The notes: a model not told the origin generated them from the letters alone. A stretch of DNA of 64,000 nt from Nocardia salmonicida NBRC 13393 (GCF_001613085.1 NZ_BDBR01000027.1:62001-126000); one strand, 5' to 3'. Positions 7,994 through 16,630 are shown, counted from the stretch's first letter. Made by a program: numbers and translations.

Positions 7994-10492
7994 GTGGATC
8001 TGACCGACCTACTCGAAATTCCCGGGACCGACGCCGACGCACTCTACGAGTCGTTCTCGGCGTGGGCCGCCGAGCAGGGCACACCCCTGTATCCAGCGCA
8101 GGACGAGGCGCTGATGGAGTTGGCTTCGGGGTCCAATGTCATCCTGTCGACGCCGACCGGCTCCGGAAAGTCCCTGGTGGCGGTCGGCGCGCACCTGTTC
8201 GCCATGGCCAACGGGCAGCGCAGCTACTACACCGCGCCGATCAAGGCCCTGGTCAGCGAAAAGTTCTTCGCGCTGTGTGAGGTGTTCGGCGCGGAGAACG
8301 TCGGCATGGTGACGGGCGACGCGGCGGTCAACGCCGACGCCCCGATCATCTGCGCCACCGCGGAGATCCTGGCGAACCTGGCGCTACGCGAGGGCGCGGC
8401 GGCCGAGGTCGGCCAGATCGTGATGGACGAGTTCCACTTCTACGCCGACCCCGACCGCGGCTGGGCGTGGCAGGTGCCGATCATCGAACTCCCCCGCGCC
8501 CAATTCCTGCTGATGTCGGCGACGCTGGGCGAGGTGGACTTCTTCGCCACCGATCTCGAAGCGCGCACCGGCCGCGCGACCACCGTGGTCGCGGGCACCG
8601 AACGTCCTGTCCCCCTGACGTTCTCGTACGTGCGCACCCCCATCACCGAAACCCTCGAAGAGCTGGTGACCACCCACCAGGCGCCGGTCTACGTCGTGCA
8701 CTTCACCCAGGCGGCCGCCCTCGAACGCGCGCAAGCCCTGACGAGCGTGAACTTCGCCTCCCGCGCCGAGAAGGACGCGATCGCCGCCGCCATCGGCGAG
8801 TTCCGGTTCGCCTCGGGCTTCGGCAAGACGCTGTCGCGGCTGATCCGCCACGGCATCGGCGTGCACCACGCGGGCATGCTGCCCAAATATCGCCGCTTGG
8901 TGGAGAAGCTCGCCCAGGACGGCCTGCTGAAAGTGGTGTGCGGCACCGACACCCTCGGCGTCGGCATCAACGTCCCGATCCGCACGGTCCTGCTCACCGG
9001 CCTCACCAAATACGACGGTGTGCGCACCCGCAGGCTCAAAGCCCGTGAGTTCCACCAGATCGCCGGACGCGCCGGACGCGCGGGCTACGACACCATGGGC
9101 ACCGTGGTGGTGCAGGCCCCCGAGCACGAGGTCGAGAACACCCGTCTCATCGCCAAGGCGGGCGACGACCCGAAGAAGCAGCGAAAAGTGGTGCGCCGCA
9201 AACCACCCGAGGGTTTCGTCTCGTGGAGCGAGGAGACCTTCGACCGTCTCATCGCCGCCCCGCCCGAGCCGATGGTGTCGCGCTTCGCGGTGACCAACTC
9301 GATGCTGCTCAATGTGATCGCCCGCCCGGGCAACTGCTTCTCCGCGATGCGCCACCTGCTCGAGGACAACCACGAGCCGCGGCCCGCACAGCGCAAGCAC
9401 ATCCTGCGAGCCCTGCGGCTCTACCGTTCGCTGCGCGATGCCGGTGTGGTGCAACAACTTTCCGAACCCGATGCGAAGGGCCGGATGGCGCGGCTCACCG
9501 TCGACCTGCAGCGCGATTTCGCGCTCGACCAACCACTGTCGCCGTTCGCGCTGGCCGCGTTCGACCTCCTCGATCGCGAAAGCCCCACCTACACACTCGA
9601 TGTCGTCTCCCTGATCGAGGCCACCCTCGAGGACCCGCGCCAGCTGCTGATGGCCCAGCAGCACAAGGCCCGTGGTGTGGCCGTCAACGAGATGAAGGCC
9701 GACGGCATCGAATACGAGGAGCGGATGGAGCTCCTGGAGGAAGTCACCTGGCCCAAGCCCCTGGCCGAGCTGATCGATCCGATGTTCGAGACCTACCGGG
9801 CCGGGCACCCCTGGGTCTCGGAGTTCGCGCCGTCCCCGAAGTCGGTGGTGCGCGACATGATCGAGCGCGCGATGACCTTCGCCGAACTGATCTCGCACTA
9901 CGAACTGACCCGCTCCGAGGGCGTGGTGCTGCGCTACCTCGCCGACGCCTACCGTGCCCTGCGCCGCACCGTGCCCGACGCCGCGCGCACCGAGGATCTC
10001 GACGATCTCACCGAATGGCTCGGCGAACTGATCCGTCAGGTCGATTCGAGCCTGCTCGACGAGTGGGAACAGCTCACCAACCCGGGCGCGGAGAACGACG
10101 CCCAGCAGGTCGCGTTCGGCGCCGAAACGGTGCGTCCGATCACCGCCAACGAACGCGCCTTCCGGATCATGGTCCGCAACGCGATGTTCCGCCGCGTGGA
10201 ACTGGCCTCACGACGCCGCTGGTACGAACTCGACCAGCTCGGCACCGGACCCGACTGGGCCGAGGACTTCGCCCCCTATTTCGACGAGTACGCCACGATC
10301 GGCACCGGTCCCGACGCACGCGGCCCCCAGCTGTTCCAGGTGGAGCAGCGGCCCGGTTTCTGGCACGTTCGCCAGGTGCTCGACGACCCGGCCGGCGATC
10401 ACGGCTGGGCGCTGACGGCGATCGTGGATCTCGAGGAGTCCGACGCCGCGGGCGAGGTCGTGTTCGACGAGGTCACAGTCGCGGCAGGCTGA
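7994..10492 (+). CDS. Ski2-like DEAD/DEAH-box helicase with C-terminal DUF3516
   Basis: 832 residues. The N-terminal superfamily-2 helicase core contains motif I TPTGSGKS, the DExH motif II as DEFH (VMDEFHFYADPDRGW), motif III LMSATLG and motif VI HQIAGRAGRAGYD. The C-terminal half, from about residue 400, matches the DUF3516-type helical region of actinobacterial helicases. Motif II differs from the DEVH usual in Ski2/HelY proteins. It is expected to unwind RNA or DNA in the cytoplasm; the substrate is unknown. The start GTG at 7994 follows GTCGGA. It lies downstream of the PAC2 gene, separated by about 90 bp including the dispersed repeat. Confidence 0.88.
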   Translation: MDLTDLLEIPGTDADALYESFSAWAAEQGTPLYPAQDEALMELASGSNVILSTPTGSGKSLVAVGAHLFAMANGQRSYYTAPIKALVSEKFFALCEVFGAENVGMVTGDAAVNADAPIICATAEILANLALREGAAAEVGQIVMDEFHFYADPDRGWAWQVPIIELPRAQFLLMSATLGEVDFFATDLEARTGRATTVVAGTERPVPLTFSYVRTPITETLEELVTTHQAPVYVVHFTQAAALERAQALTSVNFASRAEKDAIAAAIGEFRFASGFGKTLSRLIRHGIGVHHAGMLPKYRRLVEKLAQDGLLKVVCGTDTLGVGINVPIRTVLLTGLTKYDGVRTRRLKAREFHQIAGRAGRAGYDTMGTVVVQAPEHEVENTRLIAKAGDDPKKQRKVVRRKPPEGFVSWSEETFDRLIAAPPEPMVSRFAVTNSMLLNVIARPGNCFSAMRHLLEDNHEPRPAQRKHILRALRLYRSLRDAGVVQQLSEPDAKGRMARLTVDLQRDFALDQPLSPFALAAFDLLDRESPTYTLDVVSLIEATLEDPRQLLMAQQHKARGVAVNEMKADGIEYEERMELLEEVTWPKPLAELIDPMFETYRAGHPWVSEFAPSPKSVVRDMIERAMTFAELISHYELTRSEGVVLRYLADAYRALRRTVPDAARTEDLDDLTEWLGELIRQVDSSLLDEWEQLTNPGAENDAQQVAFGAETVRPITANERAFRIMVRNAMFRRVELASRRRWYELDQLGTGPDWAEDFAPYFDEYATIGTGPDARGPQLFQVEQRPGFWHVRQVLDDPAGDHGWALTAIVDLEESDAAGEVVFDEVTVAAG

Positions 10493-10508
10493 GTAATACC
10501 GACCGACT

Positions 10509-10541
10509 ATGACGAATATGACGAATGTTTGACGGATTCGT
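10509..10541. promoter_or_regulatory. Candidate operator upstream of the spermidine operon
   Basis: Two direct copies of ATGACGAAT are followed by ATTCGT, giving an inverted repeat (ACGAAT at 10521-10526 and ATTCGT at 10536-10541, 9-bp spacer). It lies 55 bp upstream of the ornithine decarboxylase start. The regulator is not known. Confidence 0.35.
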
Positions 10542-10595
10542 TGTTGGGTAGGCGCCGCTGATAGTCTCTCCCGGCCGCCGAGGAGAAAGTTCACT

Positions 10596-11699
10596 GTGCC
10601 CGAATCCCCGTACCTTGTCATCGACCCCGAGCGGGTACGTGCCAACTACCGAACCCTCGATGCCGCCGTCCGCGCAGGTACCCGGATCCGGTACGCGGTC
10701 AAAGCGGCCCCGGTGGCCGAACTGATCACGCTGCTCGACGACGAGGGCGCCGAATTCGATGTCGCCAGTATCGGCGAGATCGACCAGTGCCTCGATCTCG
10801 GCGTCGCGCCCGAGCGGCTCTGCTACGGCAACCCGATCAAGAAGAGCGCCCACATCGCGCGCGCCTTCGCACTCGGGGTGCGCCGCTACGCCTTCGACAC
10901 CGAAGACGACCTCGACCGCATCGCCGAGCACGCGCCGGGTTCGGAGGTCGAGTGCCGATTCCTGTCCTCGGCGCCGGAATCACGGACCCCGTTCGGCACC
11001 AAGTTCGGGTGTGCGCCCGCCGAAGCCCTTCGCCTGCTGGTGCGCGCCCGCGATCTGGGCCTGACGGTCGGCGGTCCCTATTTCCACGTCGGCTCCCAGC
11101 AGCTCGACCCCGCCGCATGGCGGATCGGTGTCGAGCAGGCCGGTGAGATCGTCAAAGCCTTGGCGGACAAGGACATTCATGTCTCGGCGGTCAATGTGGG
11201 TGGCGGTCTGCCGATCTCCTACGCCGACGAGGCCCCCGAACTCGACGCGATCGCGGCCGCCATCACCGGTGCCGCCGCCGAGTTCCTGCCCGCGGCCACC
11301 GGCCTGATCGTGGAACCCGGCCGTGCGCTGGTGGGTAACGCGGGCACCGTGCACGCCGAGGTCGTCGGCGTGCGTTTCGCGCCGGACGGCCGGCGCTGGG
11401 TGTATCTCGACATCGGCCGATACAACGGTATGGCCGAGACCGAGAACGAGTACATCGCTTACCGCTTCGTCACCGATCGCGACGGCGATCCGGTCGACGA
11501 GGCGGTGGTCGCGGGTCCGACCTGCGACGGCGACGATGTACTGTATCAACGCACGAAGGTCCTTCTGCCGACCACGTTGCGAGCCGGTGACCGGATTCGA
11601 ATCCTGCACACCGGCGCCTATACCGCGAGCTATTCGTCGGTGTCCTTCAATGGTTTTCCGCCCTTGACCGTTCATGTCTCGGGCGCTGAGCGAGAGTGA
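10596..11699 (+). CDS. Ornithine decarboxylase (fold type III PLP enzyme)
   Basis: 367-residue alanine-racemase-fold decarboxylase of the eukaryotic-type ODC/DAPDC family; it should convert ornithine to putrescine. PLP lysine is K36 in YAVKAAP. HVGSQ, EPGR (phosphate binding) and GPTCDGDDVL (the catalytic Cys-Asp block that favours ODC) are present. It is shorter than DapA-pathway LysA and lacks that enzyme's typical C-terminal signature, but lysine or dual specificity cannot be excluded. The GTG start has AGGAG 10 bp upstream. It overlaps or abuts the AdoMetDC-spermidine synthase fusion, which supports the polyamine role. Confidence 0.85.
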   Translation: MPESPYLVIDPERVRANYRTLDAAVRAGTRIRYAVKAAPVAELITLLDDEGAEFDVASIGEIDQCLDLGVAPERLCYGNPIKKSAHIARAFALGVRRYAFDTEDDLDRIAEHAPGSEVECRFLSSAPESRTPFGTKFGCAPAEALRLLVRARDLGLTVGGPYFHVGSQQLDPAAWRIGVEQAGEIVKALADKDIHVSAVNVGGGLPISYADEAPELDAIAAAITGAAAEFLPAATGLIVEPGRALVGNAGTVHAEVVGVRFAPDGRRWVYLDIGRYNGMAETENEYIAYRFVTDRDGDPVDEAVVAGPTCDGDDVLYQRTKVLLPTTLRAGDRIRILHTGAYTASYSSVSFNGFPPLTVHVSGAERE

Positions 11700-11707
11700 G
11701 TTTGCCC

Positions 11708-12913
11708 ATGACGGCGGAATTCACCGGTTGGCACGTGCTGGCCGAGTTCGGTGGCGTCGACACAGCCCTGTGTGACGATCTCGAACGACTCGAATCGGCG
11801 TTGCGTGAGTCTTTGATCGCGGCGGGCGTCACCATCTGCGAAGTCGTTCATAAAAAGTTCGATCCGCAGGGGGTGACCGTCCTCGCGCTGTTGTCGGAGT
11901 CTCACGCCTCGATTCACACTTATCCGGAGTCCGGCGACATCTTCGTCGACGTCTTCACCTGCGGCAGCATCGGTGCGGGCGCGACGAAAGCCGTCGAACT
12001 GCTTCGAGACAAGTTGTCCCCCACCACAGTTCGGATGCAGACGGTCCAACGTGGCCACGGCGCCGAGAAGATCTACGAACCGGTGGGCGACGGCCTGACC
12101 CGGATCTGGGATCTACACGAGGTGATCGTGGATACGAACACCCCGTTCCAGCACATGGTGATCGCGCGGACCGATCAGGGGATCTCCCTGTTCTCCGACG
12201 ACGATCGCCAGTCCACCGAGTTCTCCCAGGTCACCTATCACGAGGCCATGATGGTCCCGGCGTTCGTGCTGGCGGAGAAGCTCGATCGGGTGCTGATCAT
12301 CGGTTCCGGCGAGGGTGTGGCCTCGCAGATGTCGGTGGCGGCCGGGGCGACCCTGGTCGACCACGTCGATATCGATCAGCGCGAAGTGGAGCTGTGCGCC
12401 GAGCACCTGCCCTACGGCTACACCACCGCTGAGCTCACCGCCGCGGTGAAGCACGAGGGCCCTGTCCACGTGCACTACGCCGACGGCTGGGATTTCCTGG
12501 CGAACGCGCAGGCAGCGGGTACCCGCTACGACGTGATCGTCATCGATCTGCCCGACGAGCGCGTCGAGGACGCCCAGCACAACCGCCTCTACGAGTCGGA
12601 GTTCCTGTCCCGATGTAAGGCACTGCTGGCCCCCGGCGGCGTGCTGTCGGCCCAGGCCGGTTGCGCGACGATGTGGCGCAACGAGACGCTGAAGCGTTCG
12701 TGGGGTCGTTTCCACGAGCAGTTCGCCACCGTGGTCCCCTACGGCAGCGACGAGCACGAGTGGACCTTCCTGTTCGGCCTGAACGAGAAGATCGACGACC
12801 CGGTCCGCGGCATGCGCGACCGCCTCGCCCTGCTCCCCTACCGCGCCGAGACCGTCGACGCGCGGGCACTGGAGCGCGGCGCGATCGAGCCGTACGCGTT
12901 GCGCGACCGGTAG
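11708..12913 (+). CDS. speE: Fused S-adenosylmethionine decarboxylase - spermidine synthase (SpeH-SpeE)
   Basis: 401 residues combining two enzymes. Residues 1-125 are a prokaryotic AdoMet decarboxylase: the self-cleavage site is E64-S65 in SESHASIH (Ser65 becomes the pyruvoyl group), with H70 and C85 at the spacings of the catalytic His and Cys of the Thermotoga enzyme. From about residue 140 a Rossmann aminopropyltransferase follows (VLIIGSGEGVASQ, VDIDQREVEL, VIVIDLPDE). The usual GGGDG loop reads GSGEG. Together the chain makes decarboxylated AdoMet and transfers its aminopropyl group to putrescine. The ATG at 11708 has GAGTGAG upstream; an in-frame GTG at 11696 overlaps the ODC stop (GTGA). 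Confidence 0.9.
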   Translation: MTAEFTGWHVLAEFGGVDTALCDDLERLESALRESLIAAGVTICEVVHKKFDPQGVTVLALLSESHASIHTYPESGDIFVDVFTCGSIGAGATKAVELLRDKLSPTTVRMQTVQRGHGAEKIYEPVGDGLTRIWDLHEVIVDTNTPFQHMVIARTDQGISLFSDDDRQSTEFSQVTYHEAMMVPAFVLAEKLDRVLIIGSGEGVASQMSVAAGATLVDHVDIDQREVELCAEHLPYGYTTAELTAAVKHEGPVHVHYADGWDFLANAQAAGTRYDVIVIDLPDERVEDAQHNRLYESEFLSRCKALLAPGGVLSAQAGCATMWRNETLKRSWGRFHEQFATVVPYGSDEHEWTFLFGLNEKIDDPVRGMRDRLALLPYRAETVDARALERGAIEPYALRDR

Positions 12914-12923
12914 GAATCCGCAC

Positions 12924-12966
12924 CGACAGCGGGCCGGGACGCGTGCTGCGTCCCGGCCCGCTGTCG
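12924..12966 (+). terminator. Hairpin terminator of the spermidine operon
   Basis: Perfect 18-bp GC-rich stem (12924-12941 with 12949-12966) and a 7-nt loop, 10 bp after the fusion gene stop. There is no T-tract, as is common in actinobacteria. Confidence 0.85.
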
Positions 12967-13048
12967 TGGGTACGGCGAAACCGGCACCGGCGCGCGCCGG
13001 CACTTGGCACCATGCGAAGACCGAGTTTCGACAGAATCGAGTCCGCCC

Positions 13049-13606
13049 ATGAAGCCGACACCGTTGTCCGCGAACGGTCTGATGCCGGTCCGCTACCCGT
13101 CCGATCACCGACCCCGCCTCGACGCGCTGTCCGCGGCGGGACTCACCGAATTCCGCCGGTTGTTCGCCGCGGCACCCGATGTGACGGTGGCCGACTTCGC
13201 GCGGCTCGACGGTGACGTGACGATGCGCTCGTTCCCCGGATCGGGCGAGCGATTGCTGGGGCCGGCGATGGCTCGGCCGTCGTACTTCTGGGTGGCCAAG
13301 TCGTTTCGTCACGTGGACGAGGTGGCCGTCGGCCACAATGTCTTTCGCCTTCTCGGCGGCATGCGGGCGCTGAATTTCGTCGCCACGGTGGGCGATTCCG
13401 TGATCGACGGGCGCGCGGCGGTGCTTTTCGACTATGACGATCCCCGCGTCGGCTCCCGGCGACCGGCGCGGCGGATCTACGACGAACTGCGCGAGATCGA
13501 ACCGGATCTGTGGCTCGGCCCGAGCTACTTCTCGACGCGCAGCAAGCGAATCTCCATGGGCTGGTTCGCACTCGACGCCTCGGTGCCCCTCGACGGACCC
13601 GCCTGA
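13049..13606 (+). CDS. Hypothetical protein, possibly GXWXG/DUF4334-like
   Basis: 185 residues, not firmly recognised. No signal peptide or membrane helix is seen. The second half has the order of a small beta-barrel: YFWVAKSF, VFRLLGG, AAVLFDYDD, IYDELREIEPDLWLGPSYF, SMGWFALD. This recalls DUF4334-type domains with a substrate-binding 'YDDL...DD...G' pattern; the likeness is only suggestive. The ATG at 13049 is chosen because the upstream extension has low-quality sequence. The gene sits alone between two hairpins, separated from the spermidine operon. Confidence 0.65.
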   Translation: MKPTPLSANGLMPVRYPSDHRPRLDALSAAGLTEFRRLFAAAPDVTVADFARLDGDVTMRSFPGSGERLLGPAMARPSYFWVAKSFRHVDEVAVGHNVFRLLGGMRALNFVATVGDSVIDGRAAVLFDYDDPRVGSRRPARRIYDELREIEPDLWLGPSYFSTRSKRISMGWFALDASVPLDGPA

Positions 13607-13608
13607 GC

Positions 13609-13638
13609 CGGTGAGCCGGGCGCGATCCCGGCTCACCG
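13609..13638. terminator. Bidirectional hairpin between convergent genes
   Basis: Perfect 12-bp stem (13609-13620 with 13627-13638) and a 6-nt loop lies between the stop codons of the 185-residue hypothetical gene and the tautomerase gene. Confidence 0.8.
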
Positions 13639-13644
13639 ATCAAC

Positions 13645-13857
13645 TCAGCCCTGGGCCGCGCGCTTCGCCCGGTACTCGGCGACGTTCAGCCCGCCCACAC
13701 CCCAATCCGTCAGCGGTACTTCGTCGATCACCACGAAGGTCTGGTCGGGATCCTTCCCGAGCACATCGAAGAGCAGATCGGTGACGCCCTTGATGAGCTG
13801 CGCCTTCTGCTCGGTGGTCACCCCTTCATCGGTGACCTTGATGTTCACGTACGGCAT
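13645..13857 (-). CDS. 4-oxalocrotonate tautomerase family protein
   Basis: 70-residue tautomerase subunit. Removal of the initiator Met exposes Pro1 (MPYVNIKVTDEG), the catalytic base of this family. Length and the internal TDLLFDVLGKDPDQTFVVIDEV block are typical. It should catalyse enol-keto tautomerisation as an oligomer in the cytoplasm. It begins 24 bp after the SDR stop on the same strand, so it is probably expressed from the SDR promoter under TetR control. Confidence 0.9.
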   Translation of the reverse strand: MPYVNIKVTDEGVTTEQKAQLIKGVTDLLFDVLGKDPDQTFVVIDEVPLTDWGVGGLNVAEYRAKRAAQG

Positions 13858-13881
13858 GATCGTGTCCTTTCGGTGGTGTTT

Positions 13882-14622
13882 TCAGGCTGCTCGGCCGGAA
13901 ACGAAGCCGCCGTCGACGGGCAGGATGTGGCCGGTGACGAACTCGGCGTCGGCGAGGTACAGCACGGCCGCGGTGGTTTCGGTGACGTCGCCGAGACGGT
14001 CCAGGAGGGCGAACCCGCCGAACACAGTCTCGTTGGCACTCGCCAGCAGCGGCGTGCGCACGAAGCCGGGGGCGACGGCGTTGACGCGAATGCGGTCGGC
14101 AGCCAGTTCGGCCGCCAAACTCGTGGTCAACGCGTGGATCGCGCCCTTGCTGGCCAATGGCGCGGAGGCGGGGACATCGGCGATCGCGTGCGTGACGAGC
14201 ACCGTGCCGATATTGACGATGTTGCCGCCCGCACCCTGCTCACGGAGGCGTCGGACCACCGCCTGCGTGGTGAAGTAGGTGCCTTTCAGGTTGCCGTCGA
14301 GGTAGCCGGTCAGCTCGTCGGCGGTGACCTCGGTGAACGGCTTCGCCGCGAAGGTGCCCGCGTTGTTGACCAGCACATCCACCCCACCGAATCGCTCGAC
14401 CGCGGCCGCGACCAGCGCCGAACCCGTTGCGGGCGAGCCGATGTCGCCGACGACGACCGCCGTGCGCTCGGGCGCGCCCAACTCCTCGGCCACCGCCGCG
14501 AGCTTCGCGGCATCACGCCCGTTGAGTACGACATTGTCACCGCGCTGGACGAACGCACGGGCGACGTCGCGCCCGATTCCGCTGGAGGATCCGGTCACGA
14601 TGGCCGTCTTGATGGTGGACAT
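13882..14622 (-). CDS. Short-chain dehydrogenase/reductase with altered active site
   Basis: 246-residue classical SDR fold: cofactor motif TGSSSGIG near the N-terminus, VLVNNAG in the middle, and a C-terminal PVDGGFV. The canonical YxxxK catalytic motif is changed: the segment reads SAPLASKGA, so the Tyr position is Pro while Lys is kept, and the usual Ser region reads NIGT. Normal SDR chemistry through Tyr is therefore unlikely unless another residue substitutes. Other SDR subfamilies share this SAPxASKGA pattern, so it is probably not a sequencing error. GGGAAG lies upstream of the ATG. An ACGACCGGTCGT palindrome lies about 20 bp upstream. Confidence 0.9.
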   Translation of the reverse strand: MSTIKTAIVTGSSSGIGRDVARAFVQRGDNVVLNGRDAAKLAAVAEELGAPERTAVVVGDIGSPATGSALVAAAVERFGGVDVLVNNAGTFAAKPFTEVTADELTGYLDGNLKGTYFTTQAVVRRLREQGAGGNIVNIGTVLVTHAIADVPASAPLASKGAIHALTTSLAAELAADRIRVNAVAPGFVRTPLLASANETVFGGFALLDRLGDVTETTAAVLYLADAEFVTGHILPVDGGFVSGRAA

Positions 14623-14642
14623 GGTGTCTTCCCTTTCATTTG

Positions 14643-14664
14643 ATACGACCGGTCGTCTTGGAAT
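14643..14664. promoter_or_regulatory. TetR operator 1 (upstream of the SDR gene)
   Basis: Contains the perfect 12-bp palindrome ACGACCGGTCGT (14645-14656). Identical flanks extend the match to operator 2 to 21 of 22 bases. It lies 20 bp upstream of the SDR start. Confidence 0.85.
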
Positions 14665-14700
14665 AAACAAGCGGCAACCAGCCGGTCCGCCCGACCCCGA

Positions 14701-15291
14701 TCAGGGCCGGAAGTAGTCGTCCAGCAGACGTTTCAGGCACTTGTGCAGCGGCTCGACGGTGCGCTGCAGCTTCATCCGGATCACGGCGCCCTCCCACGAT
14801 TCGAGGAGCAGGTCGGCGAGGTCGACCGCGTCGATATCGCCGCGCACCGAGCCGTCGGCCTGTGCGGCGCGCAACGCACCCGCGACACTGTCACGCCAGG
14901 CCATCCAGGCACTCGACAGCTCTTCCCGCAGCACGTCACTGCCCTCGAGCTCGGCCGCGAGGTTCGCGAGCAGGCACCCGCCGGTGAAGTCGGTGCGCAC
15001 GAACTCGGCGGTCTGCCGCGCGAAGAAGACGCGCACGCCATCGAGGGGGTCAGCGGTAGAGCCGAAGGCGTCGGCGAGATTGCGCTGGATGCACAGTGAA
15101 TGATGCTCGATCACCGCTCGGGCGAACGTCTCTTTGCTGTCGAAGTAGTTGTAGAACGAGCCTTTCGGCACCCCGACCTTGTCGAGCACCTGCTTGATGC
15201 CGGTGCCGTGATAGCCGTTGGACAGCAGGTCGGCCGCGCCCTCCTCGATGAGAAGCGCTCTCGTGTCGTCGCTGCGCCGTGGTCGTGCCAT
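14701..15291 (-). CDS. TetR/AcrR family transcriptional repressor
   Basis: 196 residues. N-terminal helix-turn-helix (GIKQVLDKVGVPKGSFYNYFDSK) spans about residues 28-52; the C-terminal ligand domain (about 75-190) resembles the TetR_C_6 group. It reads towards the SDR and tautomerase genes, and near-identical palindromes lie 10 bp upstream of its own start and in front of the SDR gene. The likely regulon is therefore itself plus SDR-tautomerase, derepressed by an unknown small molecule. Confidence 0.93.
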   Translation of the reverse strand: MARPRRSDDTRALLIEEGAADLLSNGYHGTGIKQVLDKVGVPKGSFYNYFDSKETFARAVIEHHSLCIQRNLADAFGSTADPLDGVRVFFARQTAEFVRTDFTGGCLLANLAAELEGSDVLREELSSAWMAWRDSVAGALRAAQADGSVRGDIDAVDLADLLLESWEGAVIRMKLQRTVEPLHKCLKRLLDDYFRP

Positions 15292-15301
15292 GCGAGGAAC
15301 T

Positions 15302-15323
15302 ATACGACCGGTCGTCTAGGAAT
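15302..15323. promoter_or_regulatory. TetR operator 2 (autoregulatory)
   Basis: Same ACGACCGGTCGT palindrome (15304-15315) with the same flanks and orientation as operator 1. It lies 10 bp upstream of the tetR start codon, where it could block transcription initiation. Confidence 0.85.
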
Positions 15324-15350
15324 GGCAAGCGCACGTCCGCCCACACGAGC

Positions 15351-15953
15351 TCAGTCGTCATCGACACCGCGTGCGGCCAGCGCCTCACCCATCGCGTCGG
15401 CGGTCCGCAATGCCCGCACCAGCACCGGCGTGACCAGCGCTGTCGCCGACCACGACACTCCCCGCGCGCGCCGCGCCTCGCCGACCTCGTGGACGATCTG
15501 CGCCAGCAAAGGAACGCACCGAATCGCCAGCGCGAGAAGCAGACTCACCCGCTCCGGATTCACGCCGAAGCGACGCAGCGGGCCCAGCGCGCGAGTCAGC
15601 GCGTCGAGCATCGCGGTGACCCGCGTGGTCACCGTGACCAGTGCCGCGAGGGCCACCGACACGAGCAACACCCCACACACCACCACGGCTCGCTGTGGTG
15701 AGGTGGTGAGCACCTGGAACACCCCGATGATCGCGGTCATCCACAGCACCGGGCGCACCTGGGCGAAGGCCACCCGCCAGGAGACGCGGGCGAGCGCGAA
15801 CAGGCAGGCCACCACCGCCACGGCGAGCAGCACGCCGAGCGGGCCACGGATGAATACCGTCATCGCCAGGATCGAGACCAGCAACAGCGCCAGCTTCACT
15901 CCGGCGGGCAGCCGGTGCAGCAGCGAGTCGCCGGGGCAATACAGGCCGATCAT
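15351..15953 (-). CDS. bioN: Biotin ECF transporter transmembrane subunit BioN
   Basis: 200-residue EcfT-type membrane protein with about five hydrophobic segments, the first at residues 18-35. The coupling helix region VGEARRARGVSW carries the A-R-x-x-R-G motif that contacts the ATPase. It transmits ATP hydrolysis by BioM to the substrate-binding subunit BioY. The ATG lies inside the end of bioM (4-bp overlap), indicating translational coupling. Confidence 0.93.
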   Translation of the reverse strand: MIGLYCPGDSLLHRLPAGVKLALLLVSILAMTVFIRGPLGVLLAVAVVACLFALARVSWRVAFAQVRPVLWMTAIIGVFQVLTTSPQRAVVVCGVLLVSVALAALVTVTTRVTAMLDALTRALGPLRRFGVNPERVSLLLALAIRCVPLLAQIVHEVGEARRARGVSWSATALVTPVLVRALRTADAMGEALAARGVDDD

Positions 15954-16630
15954 TCGATCAGTTGCCGATACGCGTCGATCGCCGCCACCGGGTGTCCGTC
16001 GAAAACCACGGAACCGTTGTCCAGCACCACGACTCGATCGAATCCGTCGAGCAATCCGAGCTGGTGGGTGACCACGATCACCTGCTGGTCGAGGGAGTTC
16101 AGCGCCTGCGATACCCGCCGCGCGTTGCGCAGATCGAGCAGCGTGGTGGGTTCGTCGGCCACGATCACCTCGGGCTCGCGGATCAGCGCGGAACCGATGG
16201 CCAGCAGCTGTTTCTGCCCGCCGGAGAGCAGGTGCGCCGGATGGTCGGTGTGCGCCGCGAGGCCGAAGCGGTCGAGCATGCGCTGCACGCGGGCCGCGAT
16301 CTCGGCCTTGCTCAGACCGCTGCGGCGCAGCGAGAACGCGAGGTCTTCGGCGACCGTCGGCATCACGATCTGGGTATCGGGATCGGTGAACACGAAGCCG
16401 ACCTTGCGTCGCACCTGCGCGCCCTTGCGGGCGACGTCGAGCCCGTCGACGGTCACCGTGCCGGTGGCCGGCTTCAGCAGTCCGTTGAGCATGCGGGCCA
16501 GCGTCGATTTGCCCGACCCGTTGGCGCCGATGAATCCGACCCGGCGTTCGGTGATCCGCAGATCGACATCGCGCAGCACGGTCCGATCACCGAAACGGTG
16601 ACCCACCGCGTCGACGACGATCTCGCTCAC
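15950..16630 (-). CDS. bioM: Biotin ECF transporter ATPase BioM
   Basis: 226-residue ABC ATPase: Walker A GANGSGKST, Q-loop region, signature LLSGGQKQL, Walker B VIVADEPTTLLD, and the H-loop in VIVVTHQL. It energises biotin uptake with BioN and BioY. The start is GTG at 16630, 12 bp after the bioY stop, and it overlaps bioN by 4 bp. The three-gene order bioY-bioM-bioN, together with the BioQ-type operator, makes biotin the likely substrate. Confidence 0.94.
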   Translation of the reverse strand: MSEIVVDAVGHRFGDRTVLRDVDLRITERRVGFIGANGSGKSTLARMLNGLLKPATGTVTVDGLDVARKGAQVRRKVGFVFTDPDTQIVMPTVAEDLAFSLRRSGLSKAEIAARVQRMLDRFGLAAHTDHPAHLLSGGQKQLLAIGSALIREPEVIVADEPTTLLDLRNARRVSQALNSLDQQVIVVTHQLGLLDGFDRVVVLDNGSVVFDGHPVAAIDAYRQLIE

